Of a stretch of DNA of 64,000 bases, positions 54,262 to 62,567 are shown one piece after another; the stretch's first letter is position 1; the number at the start of each line of letters is the position of its first letter. A program made the translations under genes and the position numbers. This DNA is from JALNYB01 sp963676235 (GTDB lineage: Archaea > Thermoplasmatota > Thermoplasmata > Methanomassiliicoccales > Methanomethylophilaceae), in assembly GCA_963676235.1 (NCBI GenBank), contig OY781044.1, forward strand, positions 1,054,001 through 1,118,000. Reading direction: 5' to 3'. The notes under the pieces were generated by a model, which worked only from the letters and a program-made list of their open reading frames with translations, did no database searches and was not told the origin of the DNA.

Positions 54262-56204
54262 AAGAATCTGGCTCCTAGAAGAACGACTATCAATGTTACA
54301 AGAAGATATGCAAGATATGACTGGATATTTCCGGTCTGTATCTTTCCGATCTTGTTAGCTATCCAGAGAACACCTTTTCCTATCGGGCTCAGGATGTATT
54401 TCATGAATGGTTCAATGAATTTCACACTGTACGTCCGAGTATCATTGGAAATATTTTTGGTGATTTCTGTATTATCTCCGTATAGGGGATGGAACACATG
54501 TACGAGGGGCTGTGTGAATCCTACCGATGAGTACTGCATGTTGTCTTTTAGTTCAGTTCCGCAATCCCATGTAGTTGCTGAATCTGTCTTCTTTTTGAAT
54601 ATTTTGAATACAGAATATAATGCGACCACAATGACAACCAAGATGACAGATATGACAATAGGATTCAATGAACCCGATATTATGTTTTGTATCTTGTATT
54701 CGAAATCGAAGGTGCTGCACATGCTGTTCATGATCGAATCTATAACAGGCATTGAGAATATGCCCAGTCCTATGCATACAACAGAAAGTATGAACAAAGG
54801 TACCATCGTCATACTGTCGATCTTCTCTGGTTTGGCAACGGCTTCGGATCTTGGACGTCCCAAGAACATAAATCCGTAAAGTCTGGCGTACGAGACAGCC
54901 GCCATCATTCCACAGATGCCCAAAACTGTGACTATAAGTGGTAATGCAATGTTCATGATGGATGTTCCGGTACCGGCACTGATGACTGTTTTGATCATGA
55001 GCCATTCGCTGACGAATCCATTCAGTGGAGGTATTGCCGCCATAGAGAGAGTTCCTATAAGTGCGAATACAGACAATACTGGCAGGACCTTTGCCAGTCC
55101 GCCCATCTTTTCAATAGCATGCTCTCCGGTGCATCTCTCAACAGTACCCACATTGAGGAGCATCAGCGATTTAAAGAACGAATGGTTGATAGTATGAAGT
55201 ACAGCAGCAGTCAGTATCATGATAACATAGCTGTTATCGAATCCCATTTGAAGGAATAGGGTTCCTGTTGCCATGCAGATTATCACCATTGCAATATTTT
55301 CCATGCTGGAGTATGCAAGGATCCTTCTAGGTTCCGTTTGGATGAGAGATTCTAGCGCCCCCCAAATAGCGCTTCCCGAGGCAATTACAAGTAATGCCAG
55401 AGGAAGGATTATGTTGTATGGTATCCCGATCCAAAGGAATGATGCCTTCATAAGAAGTACTATCGCTACATTTGAACAGACAGTTGATAACAAGGCAATT
55501 GTATGAATAGGTGCGGAATTGTAAAGGTCTGGCATCCACACATGGAATGGTATCAAACCCAATTTTGTTCCGAACCCTATGAACAGTAATAGTATCATTC
55601 CGGCGGAAAGGCCCGTACCTACCAGGGAGCTAATGGGGTCCATATCGGAGAGGATGCCTGTTCCCGAAATATACCACATAGCCGCGAATACGGTCATGAT
55701 GATCAGACCTCCGAAGTGAGTTATTGTAAAGAATCTCCATCTGGCCGCTTCATCCGCTCCGTAGGTCATCAAGAACGTTGTCAGTGTTATGAGTTCCCAC
55801 GACACAAGCAGAAGGATCACGCTATCTGCACACATCGCCAATATGCATGCAATAAAAAGGATATTCAGCATACCCACATACTTCGTTCCGTAGTCTTCTT
55901 TGAATTTCACCATGTGTATGAGAACCATCATGAAAACCAAGGATGAGAAGGAGATCATAAGTGATGACAGTTCATCAAATTTTATTTGATATGTACCCAA
56001 CGCCGAAGGTATTGGGAAAGTGTAGATCATCGTGTCTAGATAATCAATTATGAAGAATGTGAAAACTCCGATAAGACATGATATGAAACATAATGCTGAG
56101 CCTATAATTTTTGCATATCTGTTTTTTGAAGGGAACAGCGACAGTAAAATGCCGATGAGTGCTGGTATGAATAATGCTACGATAAAAGAGTCGATTGAGA
56201 ACAG
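54258..56204 (-). CDS. Ehr complex proton-pump subunit (HyfB/NuoL-like), probable CTG start
   Basis: A 648-residue antiporter-like subunit. Key residues: Glu in LLLVSWELITLTTF, Lys in FGTKLGLIPFHVWMPDLYNSAP. The first ATG (56030) would remove two conserved N-terminal helices; the open frame continues upstream with FSIDSFIVALFIPALIGILL and a second helix to a CTG at 56204 that is directly preceded by an in-frame TAA. GGTGA (56214-56210) is correctly placed for that CTG. Alternatively an ATG at 56222 is in frame but cut off by the TAA after five codons. With the CTG start the length matches HyfB (about 670). It is the first gene of the six-gene operon. Confidence 0.8.
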   Translation of the reverse strand: MFSIDSFIVALFIPALIGILLSLFPSKNRYAKIIGSALCFISCLIGVFTFFIIDYLDTMIYTFPIPSALGTYQIKFDELSSLMISFSSLVFMMVLIHMVKFKEDYGTKYVGMLNILFIACILAMCADSVILLLVSWELITLTTFLMTYGADEAARWRFFTITHFGGLIIMTVFAAMWYISGTGILSDMDPISSLVGTGLSAGMILLLFIGFGTKLGLIPFHVWMPDLYNSAPIHTIALLSTVCSNVAIVLLMKASFLWIGIPYNIILPLALLVIASGSAIWGALESLIQTEPRRILAYSSMENIAMVIICMATGTLFLQMGFDNSYVIMILTAAVLHTINHSFFKSLMLLNVGTVERCTGEHAIEKMGGLAKVLPVLSVFALIGTLSMAAIPPLNGFVSEWLMIKTVISAGTGTSIMNIALPLIVTVLGICGMMAAVSYARLYGFMFLGRPRSEAVAKPEKIDSMTMVPLFILSVVCIGLGIFSMPVIDSIMNSMCSTFDFEYKIQNIISGSLNPIVISVILVVIVVALYSVFKIFKKKTDSATTWDCGTELKDNMQYSSVGFTQPLVHVFHPLYGDNTEITKNISNDTRTYSVKFIEPFMKYILSPIGKGVLWIANKIGKIQTGNIQSYLAYLLVTLIVVLLGARFL

Positions 56205-56655
56205 TTATTTCACCAGATACATATTTTTACAGACTTGCCTGTGTTGCAGGCGCATTACACCTGACTGTAAGGGGAGCATGACATAAAGCTTTCTATGAGA
56301 CAAACGAATTATCTGAGATATCTATCTTATTTGCAAATGAATTCTATACAAATAGAATCAGATTATAAAACGTATTTTGTTATCAATTTGTTGTGCTGGA
56401 TTATATTATCGCATATTTCAAATCTATATTTATCCAATATTCAAAGGCGTATTCTGATATTTTTAATTTCAGAATGCACTAAAATATCAGATATTGGTTC
56501 AATTCATTGCATATGAGTGGAAGTGAGAATAAGTTTATGGAGATTTTATTATTTTGTATCGGTAATGATGTCGGCGAGTTTGGATGATAAATTTCTGTCG
56601 CCTCTGAGGTCACGAGTCTTTTTTACGCCCATTTCTGTTATTATAAAACTTTTAA

Positions 56656-58318
56656 CTCTAACTCGGTAAACTGGGGTATAAGTTCACGAAGAGGGTTCGG
56701 AAGCCTTTGGCTTCCTGCCCCTCTTCTTTTTGACCCCGTTGAGTCTATCCAGATCCTCCCGGGTGCTGTACATGAACATCCCCAGCTTGGCATCCAGGTC
56801 CCTGACGTCCTTCGGCACCGTTTGCCTTATGTCCGCATCGCCGGTCATGACCTTCATCGTCGCATAGATGTCCAGAACATCCTCCGGACTGTATGCTGAC
56901 AGCAGATCTGCATCATCCAGCAGTTTAGTGATCTCGAATCTTATCGACATCGCTAGGAATGTTATGAAAAGATGTCCCATCACATGCGCATCATCCTGCA
57001 TGTGCATCTTGTCCGCCGAAAGACAGTTCTTAGCGGCATCGAAGCAGTTCTCGATCTCGCATCTGGTCTTGTACAGCCTGTAAACGTCCTTCGGGTCCAG
57101 TTCCTTCGATGATATCATCACGAAATTGCCTGCTTTGTCGAGTCCCAGCTCTCTTTTCTTACCCTGTTCCCGTGCCCAGAGGGTGTCCACAAGCTCGTCG
57201 TTGCGGTGATTCAGATTCTCGAACCTGTACGCCCATTCCCCTTCTCCGAAAGAATGGCGGCCGTACGCCACCGCCGATCTCCTCCATCTGAATACGCCTT
57301 CCTTGGTATCGGTGACCTTGTAGACATTGGAGTTGCGTTTGACGGCTACGATATAATCCAGTCCTTTCTCCTTGATCTGTTCCAGAAGGGTTCTGTCGGA
57401 GTACCCGCGGTCCATCACCAGTATCGTGCCTTCGGGGATTTCGAATTCATCCAGCATGCTGACGGCTGAACCTTCTTTGACGTTTCCCGGTACGACCTTC
57501 ATGTACTGCGGCCGGCCGGAGGCCAGGCCGCATCCCATAAGCAGGTTGAACTGGGGGCTGGACATGCTGAAGCGGTTGTAGCCGGTTTTAAGCATGAAGG
57601 CCCCGCTGGCCTTGGAGAATATCACCGACATGTCGACGGCCATCTCCCCCTCGTTTACGTGTATTCTGTTGAAGAACATATCCTGGGAACCTCTGGACAG
57701 CCCCACCCTCTCCAATGTCTGAGACAGGCTCTTGGCGGAGGTGTTGGGGCGAAGCCCGAGCACATCCTCGAGCCTGTTCCAGCACCTTCCGGCCTTGTTC
57801 AATTCTCCCCTACCCAGGCATCTCGCGAATGCCAGTTCCACGATCTCCGGATGATCTTTTGGAAAGGCGAATCTCAAAGGTCCGAGCAACGGTTCCGTTA
57901 CTTTGGACAGCAGTCTTGCGTTCCCGCTGTCGGTTATCTGCACGACATCGACCCTGCTCCTCCGCGGTCTCGGTTCTGTCAATATCCCGTCGGGACTTAG
58001 CACTCCGCGGTACTCGGAGACCTTCACGCGTTTCTTGGTCTCCGGGTCCCACTTCGTGGTCGCCCACCTGACGATATGCATGCCGCCGCGTTTCTCCACG
58101 GTCAGTCCTGTCTCGCCTTGAGTCCGCTGTTCGTCCAGCCAGTCCTTCGCCCATTGATCGGGTCTGCATCCCATATTATACCACATGGGGTATAACTATA
58201 TAACACTTATTGTTTTAAATACAGAAATAAAAAATTACCATCGAAAGAACTCACCCAGACGTCTGAACGGATCATCGCAAAGTATCAGATCGTTATACCC
58301 AACATTACCGAGTTAGAG
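56656..58318 (-). mobile_element. IS1634-like insertion sequence, complete
   Basis: A 1663-bp element. Terminal inverted repeats start CTCTAACTCGGTAA at 56656 and end TTACCGAGTTAGAG at 58318; the imperfect repeat extends to about 26 bp (23 matches). A 6-bp target duplication, TTTTAA, flanks it at 56650-56655 and 58319-58324. It carries one intact DDE transposase. The repeats, duplication and open transposase indicate a recent, probably active insertion. Confidence 0.9.
56684..58186 (-). CDS. IS1634/IS4-type DDE transposase
   Basis: A 500-residue transposase. Catalytic-site regions: VDMSVIFSK (first Asp), ILVMDRGYSDRTLL (second Asp, with the DRGY motif) and the YKTRCEIENCFDAAKN signature (Y-(2)-R-(3)-E-(6)-K type, third acidic residue). 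A basic C-terminus (KKKRGRKPK) may help bind DNA. It is GC-rich against its AT-rich flanks, consistent with arrival from another genome. The start is ATG 58186; ATG 58174 is an alternative. It fills most of the element. Confidence 0.9.
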   Translation of the reverse strand: MWYNMGCRPDQWAKDWLDEQRTQGETGLTVEKRGGMHIVRWATTKWDPETKKRVKVSEYRGVLSPDGILTEPRPRRSRVDVVQITDSGNARLLSKVTEPLLGPLRFAFPKDHPEIVELAFARCLGRGELNKAGRCWNRLEDVLGLRPNTSAKSLSQTLERVGLSRGSQDMFFNRIHVNEGEMAVDMSVIFSKASGAFMLKTGYNRFSMSSPQFNLLMGCGLASGRPQYMKVVPGNVKEGSAVSMLDEFEIPEGTILVMDRGYSDRTLLEQIKEKGLDYIVAVKRNSNVYKVTDTKEGVFRWRRSAVAYGRHSFGEGEWAYRFENLNHRNDELVDTLWAREQGKKRELGLDKAGNFVMISSKELDPKDVYRLYKTRCEIENCFDAAKNCLSADKMHMQDDAHVMGHLFITFLAMSIRFEITKLLDDADLLSAYSPEDVLDIYATMKVMTGDADIRQTVPKDVRDLDAKLGMFMYSTREDLDRLNGVKKKRGRKPKASEPSS

Positions 58319-58612
58319 TTTTAATATTCGGTATTTCAGCTTTTTCCAGTATTTTTTTTTTCCACAACACTGTGGGCAGCCGTCGATTACAATCACTGAA
58401 TCTGCTGATTCTGCATTAATCATCATCTGGGGTATTTCTGCACCTATGCCGATCAGACAACCCATGGATGCTTTTCCTGATTCTGAAATTATCAAAGCTA
58501 TTTCATTGGACAATTGACCAACGTTTGAAGCTCCAGAACATGAATAGATTAGATTTATTTTTGAGTCGCGATCACATTTGCAATTGCACGAGGATTCTGA
58601 TTTTTCTGACAT

Positions 58613-59141
58613 TTTATCACACTTTCATATTTTACTTAATTTTTCAAGATAGCGGCTTTTTGTTTACACAAAGAGTGCACGATCAGCATTCGATTAGTGA
58701 TTTTATTTATGTCCGCTGTTTTCGATCGTATCTGCATTCAGGTTCTTTTTTCGACCCTAAAAACAGTCTAATAAAGTTTTTTGCAATCATTATAATGTGT
58801 TTTTAATATTTCAATTTTTCTTGAAATGTATTTTTATAATGATTTTCGGTCAATAATTTTCATATAGTTTTTGTGCCTGTAATTTATATAGAATGTTCAA
58901 ATTCAATATGATATTGTATATTTTTAGCAAATAAAATAGAAATCGTTTTTAATTGTACTGAAATGATAAGTGGTTTTTTCAAAAGGATTTTGAGCAAAAA
59001 TGCTGGTGATGTAACGCTTTCGTTTATACAATACAATTTTTACAAATTGATATCTCATTGCAATCAATTCAGTAGCATCATTTCATGTATTTTTTATTTC
59101 AAATAAATTTTATCCGATGGAAAATAAGTTTGATACAAAGT
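58613..59141 (-). other. AT-rich spacer with a promoter for the DGC gene
   Basis: No believable gene. On the minus strand an ATTATAAAAATA box (near 58842-58830) is followed by the TTTCAA-N6-TTGAAA site, then about 200 nt of leader before the DGC start. A 27-codon frame in the leader is not supported. Confidence 0.4.
58809..58826 (-). promoter_or_regulatory. TTTCAA-N6-TTGAAA site before the DGC gene
   Basis: A perfect 6-6-6 inverted repeat immediately downstream of a TATA box on the minus strand. The identical arms and spacing occur at 59648-59665 before the ArsR/CFeSP-like genes, suggesting one regulator. Confidence 0.6.
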
Positions 59142-59534
59142 TTATTTCGACAAGGACAGACAATTGCTTATTATGGACATACCATATTCGGTTAATTTGT
59201 ATATACGCCATTTTTTAACGGAAGAATATGATATCAGATTCGCTTCTTCTAGTATATTTAGATGATATGAAAGTTTAGAATCTGTTGTATCTGTTATTTC
59301 TTTTAATATGCAGGGGCACAGATCAGATATGATAAGCGCGTGCATTATCTGTAGACGTATCGTATCTGAAAGAGCTTTGAAGATCATCGATTCATCGATC
59401 AATTCGTTTTTTTTCGGGACACGTTTTTTAATTTCATCAAGACCACCTTTCAGACGCACTATCTCCTCCATCTCCTTCGGAAGGTCGACGATATTTGTAC
59501 AATATGTCTTTTCAATGCATTCTTTTTTTGTCAT
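59142..59534 (-). CDS. ArsR-family metal/thiol-responsive repressor
   Basis: A 130-residue winged-helix repressor of the ArsR/SmtB type. Residues about 45-110 form the wHTH (MIFKALSDTIRLQIMHALI, then DSKLSYHLNILEEANLISY). The DLCPCIL motif (about residues 66-72, helix alpha3) has the CxC cysteine pair that senses As(III), Sb(III) or soft metals in ArsR proteins. Further cysteines lie near the N-terminus. I prefer ATG 59534 (GGAG 6 nt upstream) to ATG 59546. The shared operator motif on both sides makes it the likely regulator of the DGC and CFeSP-like transcripts. Confidence 0.8.
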   Translation of the reverse strand: MTKKECIEKTYCTNIVDLPKEMEEIVRLKGGLDEIKKRVPKKNELIDESMIFKALSDTIRLQIMHALIISDLCPCILKEITDTTDSKLSYHLNILEEANLISYSSVKKWRIYKLTEYGMSIISNCLSLSK

Positions 59535-59647
59535 ATTATTCTCCATTTACATTTATGTATAAACATCCAAGCGCGTTGGATTGAATATTGTACAAACATA
59601 TTTCTTGTAGGAATACAACTAAGAATATATTTATACTGCGAATATCG

Positions 59648-59665
59648 TTTCAATATTATTTGAAA
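59648..59665 (+). promoter_or_regulatory. TTTCAA-N6-TTGAAA site in the arsR/CFeSP-like divergent region
   Basis: A perfect inverted repeat with the same arms and spacing as 58809-58826. A TATATTTATA box (about 59627-59636) lies just before it in the plus direction. It sits between the divergent arsR and CFeSP-like genes. The following 227 nt to ATG 59893 hold no supported gene. Confidence 0.6.
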
Positions 59666-59892
59666 TATTGTGGGAAGACAAACGATCGGTTCAGAAAGTA
59701 CAATAAGATCCAATGTGAGTTTGAAAGTTTCAGAAAGATTGCTTTTTCTAAATAGATATCTCATAATGGAAATGTTTGTACTGATGATGGTAGAATTCTT
59801 TCATTCGTCGTTGTATTTCCATATAGTATACACTATAAGAGTGACGGACATGTAAAAAGGATTGAAGATAAAAAAGTAAAGGAGATATAAAA

Positions 59893-60519
59893 ATGGTAAT
59901 CGAAGCAGTGGATTTCTATGGTTTGTCGCCTGACGATATCGTAAAATATTTGCCAGGCAAGGATTGTGGTGGATGCAGGTATGCAGATTGCTTAGCATTT
60001 GCAAAAGCTTTAAGCGAGGGTATCGTGAAAACAGATCAGTGCCCTGAAATGGCATTAAAAATGAAAGAATCTCTTGGAGGTCCTCTTTCCATAAGATTGG
60101 AAGTGCACGAGGCAGATTACATGATGAAAGTGATTTCTGAGACTCTTATCGAGATCAATTCTCCCACACCTGATTCTCCCGTAATAGTAACAGGAAATTC
60201 TAATGTTACTCATTATGTTCTTAAGTTGATATTCAGAAATGCTCCGGATGTCAGTGTATGGATCGTACCAACAGATACGAAAGGATTCACCATTGACCAT
60301 GCATCTATTATGCATGTAATGACGCCAGCCACAGTGATGAAAGGACTTACGACATCAGGTATTGCTAACAAGGTGAACGGGCGTACAATAATATTGCCTG
60401 GACTTTGTGAAGGAATAGAGCGTCAGGTAGAGATGATCACGAAATGGAAGACTGTTGTCGGCCCCAGGAGCGGTTTTGAACTTCCGGCGTATTTGACACT
60501 GGGCGAGTACAAGGAGTAA
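59893..60519 (+). CDS. Miniature corrinoid iron-sulfur protein (CdhE/AcsC-like, no TIM barrel)
   Basis: A 208-residue protein. Residues 18-55 hold a CFeSP-type [4Fe-4S] domain: PGKDCGGCRYADC...TDQCPEM with exact CX2CX4CX16C spacing. Residues about 95-208 resemble the C-terminal corrinoid-binding domain of the acetyl-CoA decarbonylase/synthase gamma subunit (VIVTGNSNVTHYVLKLIF, WIVPTDTKGF, GRTIILPGLCEGI, VVGPRSGFELPAYL). The TIM-barrel domain that normally lies between them is missing. It could carry a methyl-corrinoid or act in low-potential electron transfer; the reaction is unknown. It has a strong RBS (AAAGGAG). ArsC-like and unknown genes follow in the same operon. Confidence 0.75.
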   Translation: MVIEAVDFYGLSPDDIVKYLPGKDCGGCRYADCLAFAKALSEGIVKTDQCPEMALKMKESLGGPLSIRLEVHEADYMMKVISETLIEINSPTPDSPVIVTGNSNVTHYVLKLIFRNAPDVSVWIVPTDTKGFTIDHASIMHVMTPATVMKGLTTSGIANKVNGRTIILPGLCEGIERQVEMITKWKTVVGPRSGFELPAYLTLGEYKE

Positions 60520-60545
60520 ATCTAGTCTGGATTTGTGGCATCAAT

Positions 60546-60944
60546 ATGAAAATAGCATTCATCTGTGTGCAAAATTCTTGCAGAAGTCAAATAGCTGAAG
60601 CGATAACCAATTCACTTTCAGATGGAAGTTTTACATCTTATTCGGCGGGATCAGAACCATCAGAATGTATCGATCCATATGCGGTACGGCATTTAAAGAA
60701 GATATTAGGAATTCAGATGACCGATAAGCAGTGTCCTAAAACGATATCTGAATTGCCTCCTGTAGATATCGTGGTCACAATGGGTTGTGGCATCAGTTGT
60801 CCATATTTACTATGTAAAAGAAGGGTGGTATGGGATATTCCAGATCCCAAAGGTATGTCTGATCAAAAATACATAGATGTCATTACTTTAATCGAAGATA
60901 AGGTCAAAGAATTATTGGATTCAGATTTTAAAATAGGGGTTTGA
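60546..60944 (+). CDS. ArsC-like (low-molecular-weight phosphatase-type) arsenate reductase homologue
   Basis: A 132-residue protein of the thioredoxin-linked ArsC/LMW-PTP family. The P-loop is CVQNSCRSQ (Cys8 to Ser15 region), and the later cysteines that relay the disulfide may be in TMGCGISCPYLLC (about 79-91); WDIPDPKG (about 98-105) carries the general-acid Asp. It would reduce arsenate or act on a related oxyanion. It begins 26 nt after the CFeSP-like gene and ends 3 nt before the next. In combination with ArsR it points to arsenic or thiol chemistry. Confidence 0.85.
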   Translation: MKIAFICVQNSCRSQIAEAITNSLSDGSFTSYSAGSEPSECIDPYAVRHLKKILGIQMTDKQCPKTISELPPVDIVVTMGCGISCPYLLCKRRVVWDIPDPKGMSDQKYIDVITLIEDKVKELLDSDFKIGV

Positions 60945-60947
60945 GAT

Positions 60948-61292
60948 ATGGCTAATGTAATTGTAAACATGAGAGTTTGTGGAAAAACACACAAGATTGC
61001 AGTTAAGATGCGGGAGGATGGAGACATGGACATATTTATCGAATCGGATTGTCTCAAGGTAAAAGCTTATGGAGAGCGTTTGAAAACGTTATCGATAGTG
61101 GATATTACCGATCTGGAGGCTAGTAAGGTTAACACCAGAGACATGCGGGGAGACATGTCGTTGACTTGTCTGGTTCCGACAGGTGTTATGAATGCAGCCT
61201 GGTTGGAAATGGGAATGCTTTCAAAAAACATGGTCAAGAAGATCGAAAAGAATGACATCGAGTTCGTGGATGACAAAGGAGATTTACTCTGA
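60948..61292 (+). CDS. Conserved hypothetical protein in the CFeSP-like operon
   Basis: A 114-residue soluble protein I do not recognise by name. It opens with three beta strands (VIVNMRVCGKTHKIAVKMREDG), has ESDCLKVKAYGERL around residues 31-44, and a striking MSLTCLVPTGVMNAAWLEMGMLSKNM stretch near 75-100 (read in parts) that looks like a conserved active or binding site with a cysteine. It follows arsC by 3 nt, so it belongs to the same transcript; a role in the same chemistry is inferred from position only. Confidence 0.6.
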   Translation: MANVIVNMRVCGKTHKIAVKMREDGDMDIFIESDCLKVKAYGERLKTLSIVDITDLEASKVNTRDMRGDMSLTCLVPTGVMNAAWLEMGMLSKNMVKKIEKNDIEFVDDKGDLL

Positions 61293-61460
61293 TGCTAAGA
61301 TTATATGAGTTAGAAATTTAATTAAGTGTATTGTGCGGTTCTGGTATTACATTTTTACTTTTTAAGGCTTTAATAAAAAAGCATAGAGTATAAGATCCAA
61401 TCTATTATTATAGTCTGAACATTTTTATTACTAGCATATTTTTTAAACAATCTGTGTTGT

Positions 61461-62507
61461 TTATTGTTTCCAGTAATCTACACCTGCGCGTCCCATTGCA
61501 ATTACATTTGCATCAGGGCTGGCCTGCGGTGTTTCACAACCAGGGGCTAGTATGAATCCGCCATCGCGTCCTGCGGTGTCGATACATCTGTAGCATTCTT
61601 TCGTGATTTGTTCCGGGGTTCCGGAAAGTATTAGACCGACAGGATCGACATTTCCCATGAGTGCTAATTTTTTGCCCGCTTTTGATCTTGCTTTGGATAT
61701 GTCGACTGCGTGATCGAAACTAAAGCAATCAACTCCGATTTCACCAAGCATAGGCATTATTTCTAACGATCTTCCGCATATATGTACGAACGCAGGCACA
61801 TCATAATTCTTTTTTACATCATCGATTACTGTTTTGATGGGGTCGTAGGAGTACTCTTTGAACATATCAGGTGAAATCATATCTTCGGAGGATGTAGGAT
61901 CTGCCATCCACATAAGTGTTGCTCCTGCATCGATCATGACTTTTTCTTGTGCAGAGATGAACGGAGTTACTTTTTTCAATAATGATTGAACGATTCCCGG
62001 ATCCATGAAGAATTGCATTAGCATCTGCTCTGTACCCATGAGGTATCCTGCTGTTGAAAATGGTCCCCACGAGAGTCCGCAGATATGAAGATCTTCTTCA
62101 AGCATCTTGCTTGTTTCTTTCAAAGCTTCTACGACTCCTGTTGTGAATTGAGGACATTCTTTTGCTTTGCTGGGATCAAAGAATGCGAGTCTATCGATGT
62201 CTTCTTCGGTTTCAACAGCATGTTTTTTGATAAATCCATAATCGTCGGAAGGGAATCTTACATCCATTCCCATGTCAGCAAATACGATCTGTGAATCAAG
62301 GACAGGCTTTACAAAATCAGAGTGCGTTTTCAAAGCGTAGTCAATGGATACTTTTGCAGATACTTTTGGATGCCATCTCGCATCATCTACTGATATCCCG
62401 GCACTGCGGGCAGATGTGACAACAGCAAAATTATTGACAGGCGTTCTGTTAGAAATTTCATGTTTCAATGCACATTCTACGCAAGCCCTGTGTCCCATGT
62501 CTTTCAT
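61461..62507 (-). CDS. Methylcobamide:CoM methyltransferase (MtaA/MtbA family)
   Basis: A 348-residue uroporphyrinogen-decarboxylase-fold protein of the MtaA/MtbA/CmuA group, which moves methyl groups from a methylated corrinoid protein to coenzyme M. The zinc-site ligands are visible as His and Cys in FVHICGRS (about 242-249) and a second Cys in APGCETP (about 320-326). Other landmarks: GNVDPVGLILSGTPEQI and ISPDMFKEYSYD. Whether it serves methanol-, methylamine- or methylthiol-derived corrinoids cannot be told; no methyltransferase/corrinoid pair is adjacent. A fair RBS (GAGGA) precedes ATG 62507. Confidence 0.85.
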   Translation of the reverse strand: MKDMGHRACVECALKHEISNRTPVNNFAVVTSARSAGISVDDARWHPKVSAKVSIDYALKTHSDFVKPVLDSQIVFADMGMDVRFPSDDYGFIKKHAVETEEDIDRLAFFDPSKAKECPQFTTGVVEALKETSKMLEEDLHICGLSWGPFSTAGYLMGTEQMLMQFFMDPGIVQSLLKKVTPFISAQEKVMIDAGATLMWMADPTSSEDMISPDMFKEYSYDPIKTVIDDVKKNYDVPAFVHICGRSLEIMPMLGEIGVDCFSFDHAVDISKARSKAGKKLALMGNVDPVGLILSGTPEQITKECYRCIDTAGRDGGFILAPGCETPQASPDANVIAMGRAGVDYWKQ

Positions 62508-62567
62508 AAAAAAATCCTCTGTAAGCTAATGGAGGTATCAAGCATTAGAAGGATAATAATCATTGGG

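Larger units (their letters stand above)
56549..58612 (-). pseudogene. DGC-domain putative zinc-binding protein gene, split by an IS
   Basis: The 5' part (58612 to about 58325) encodes a DGC-domain protein: a Cys-rich start (SCNCKCD), IYSCSGASNVGQLSNEIAL and VIVIDGCPQCCGKK. A run of ten A at codon about 85 puts the frame out; removing two or adding one gives ILEKAEIPNI. The IS then interrupts. Beyond it, from 56655 to TAA at 56551-56549, the same frame resumes with KSFIITEMGVKKTRDLRGD and ends ADIITDTK. The rejoined protein is about 130 residues. DGC proteins often accompany ArsR regulators and thiol or metal chemistry. Two lesions make it non-functional as read. Confidence 0.85.

Noticed and set aside
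48975..56204. Call as an active [NiFe] hydrogenase (Hyf/Ech) or as the Fpo complex
   Set aside because: All four Ni-ligand Cys are absent, and the subunit set (HyfE-type subunit, no NuoA/J/K/N genes) differs from Fpo.
58468..58806. 112-codon plus-strand frame
   Set aside because: Antisense to the DGC gene and its leader; Phe/Leu/Ser-rich chance frame.
61461..62507. Call as uroporphyrinogen decarboxylase (HemE)
   Set aside because: The HxC and later Cys zinc-site motifs and methanogen context fit MtaA/MtbA-type methyltransferases instead.
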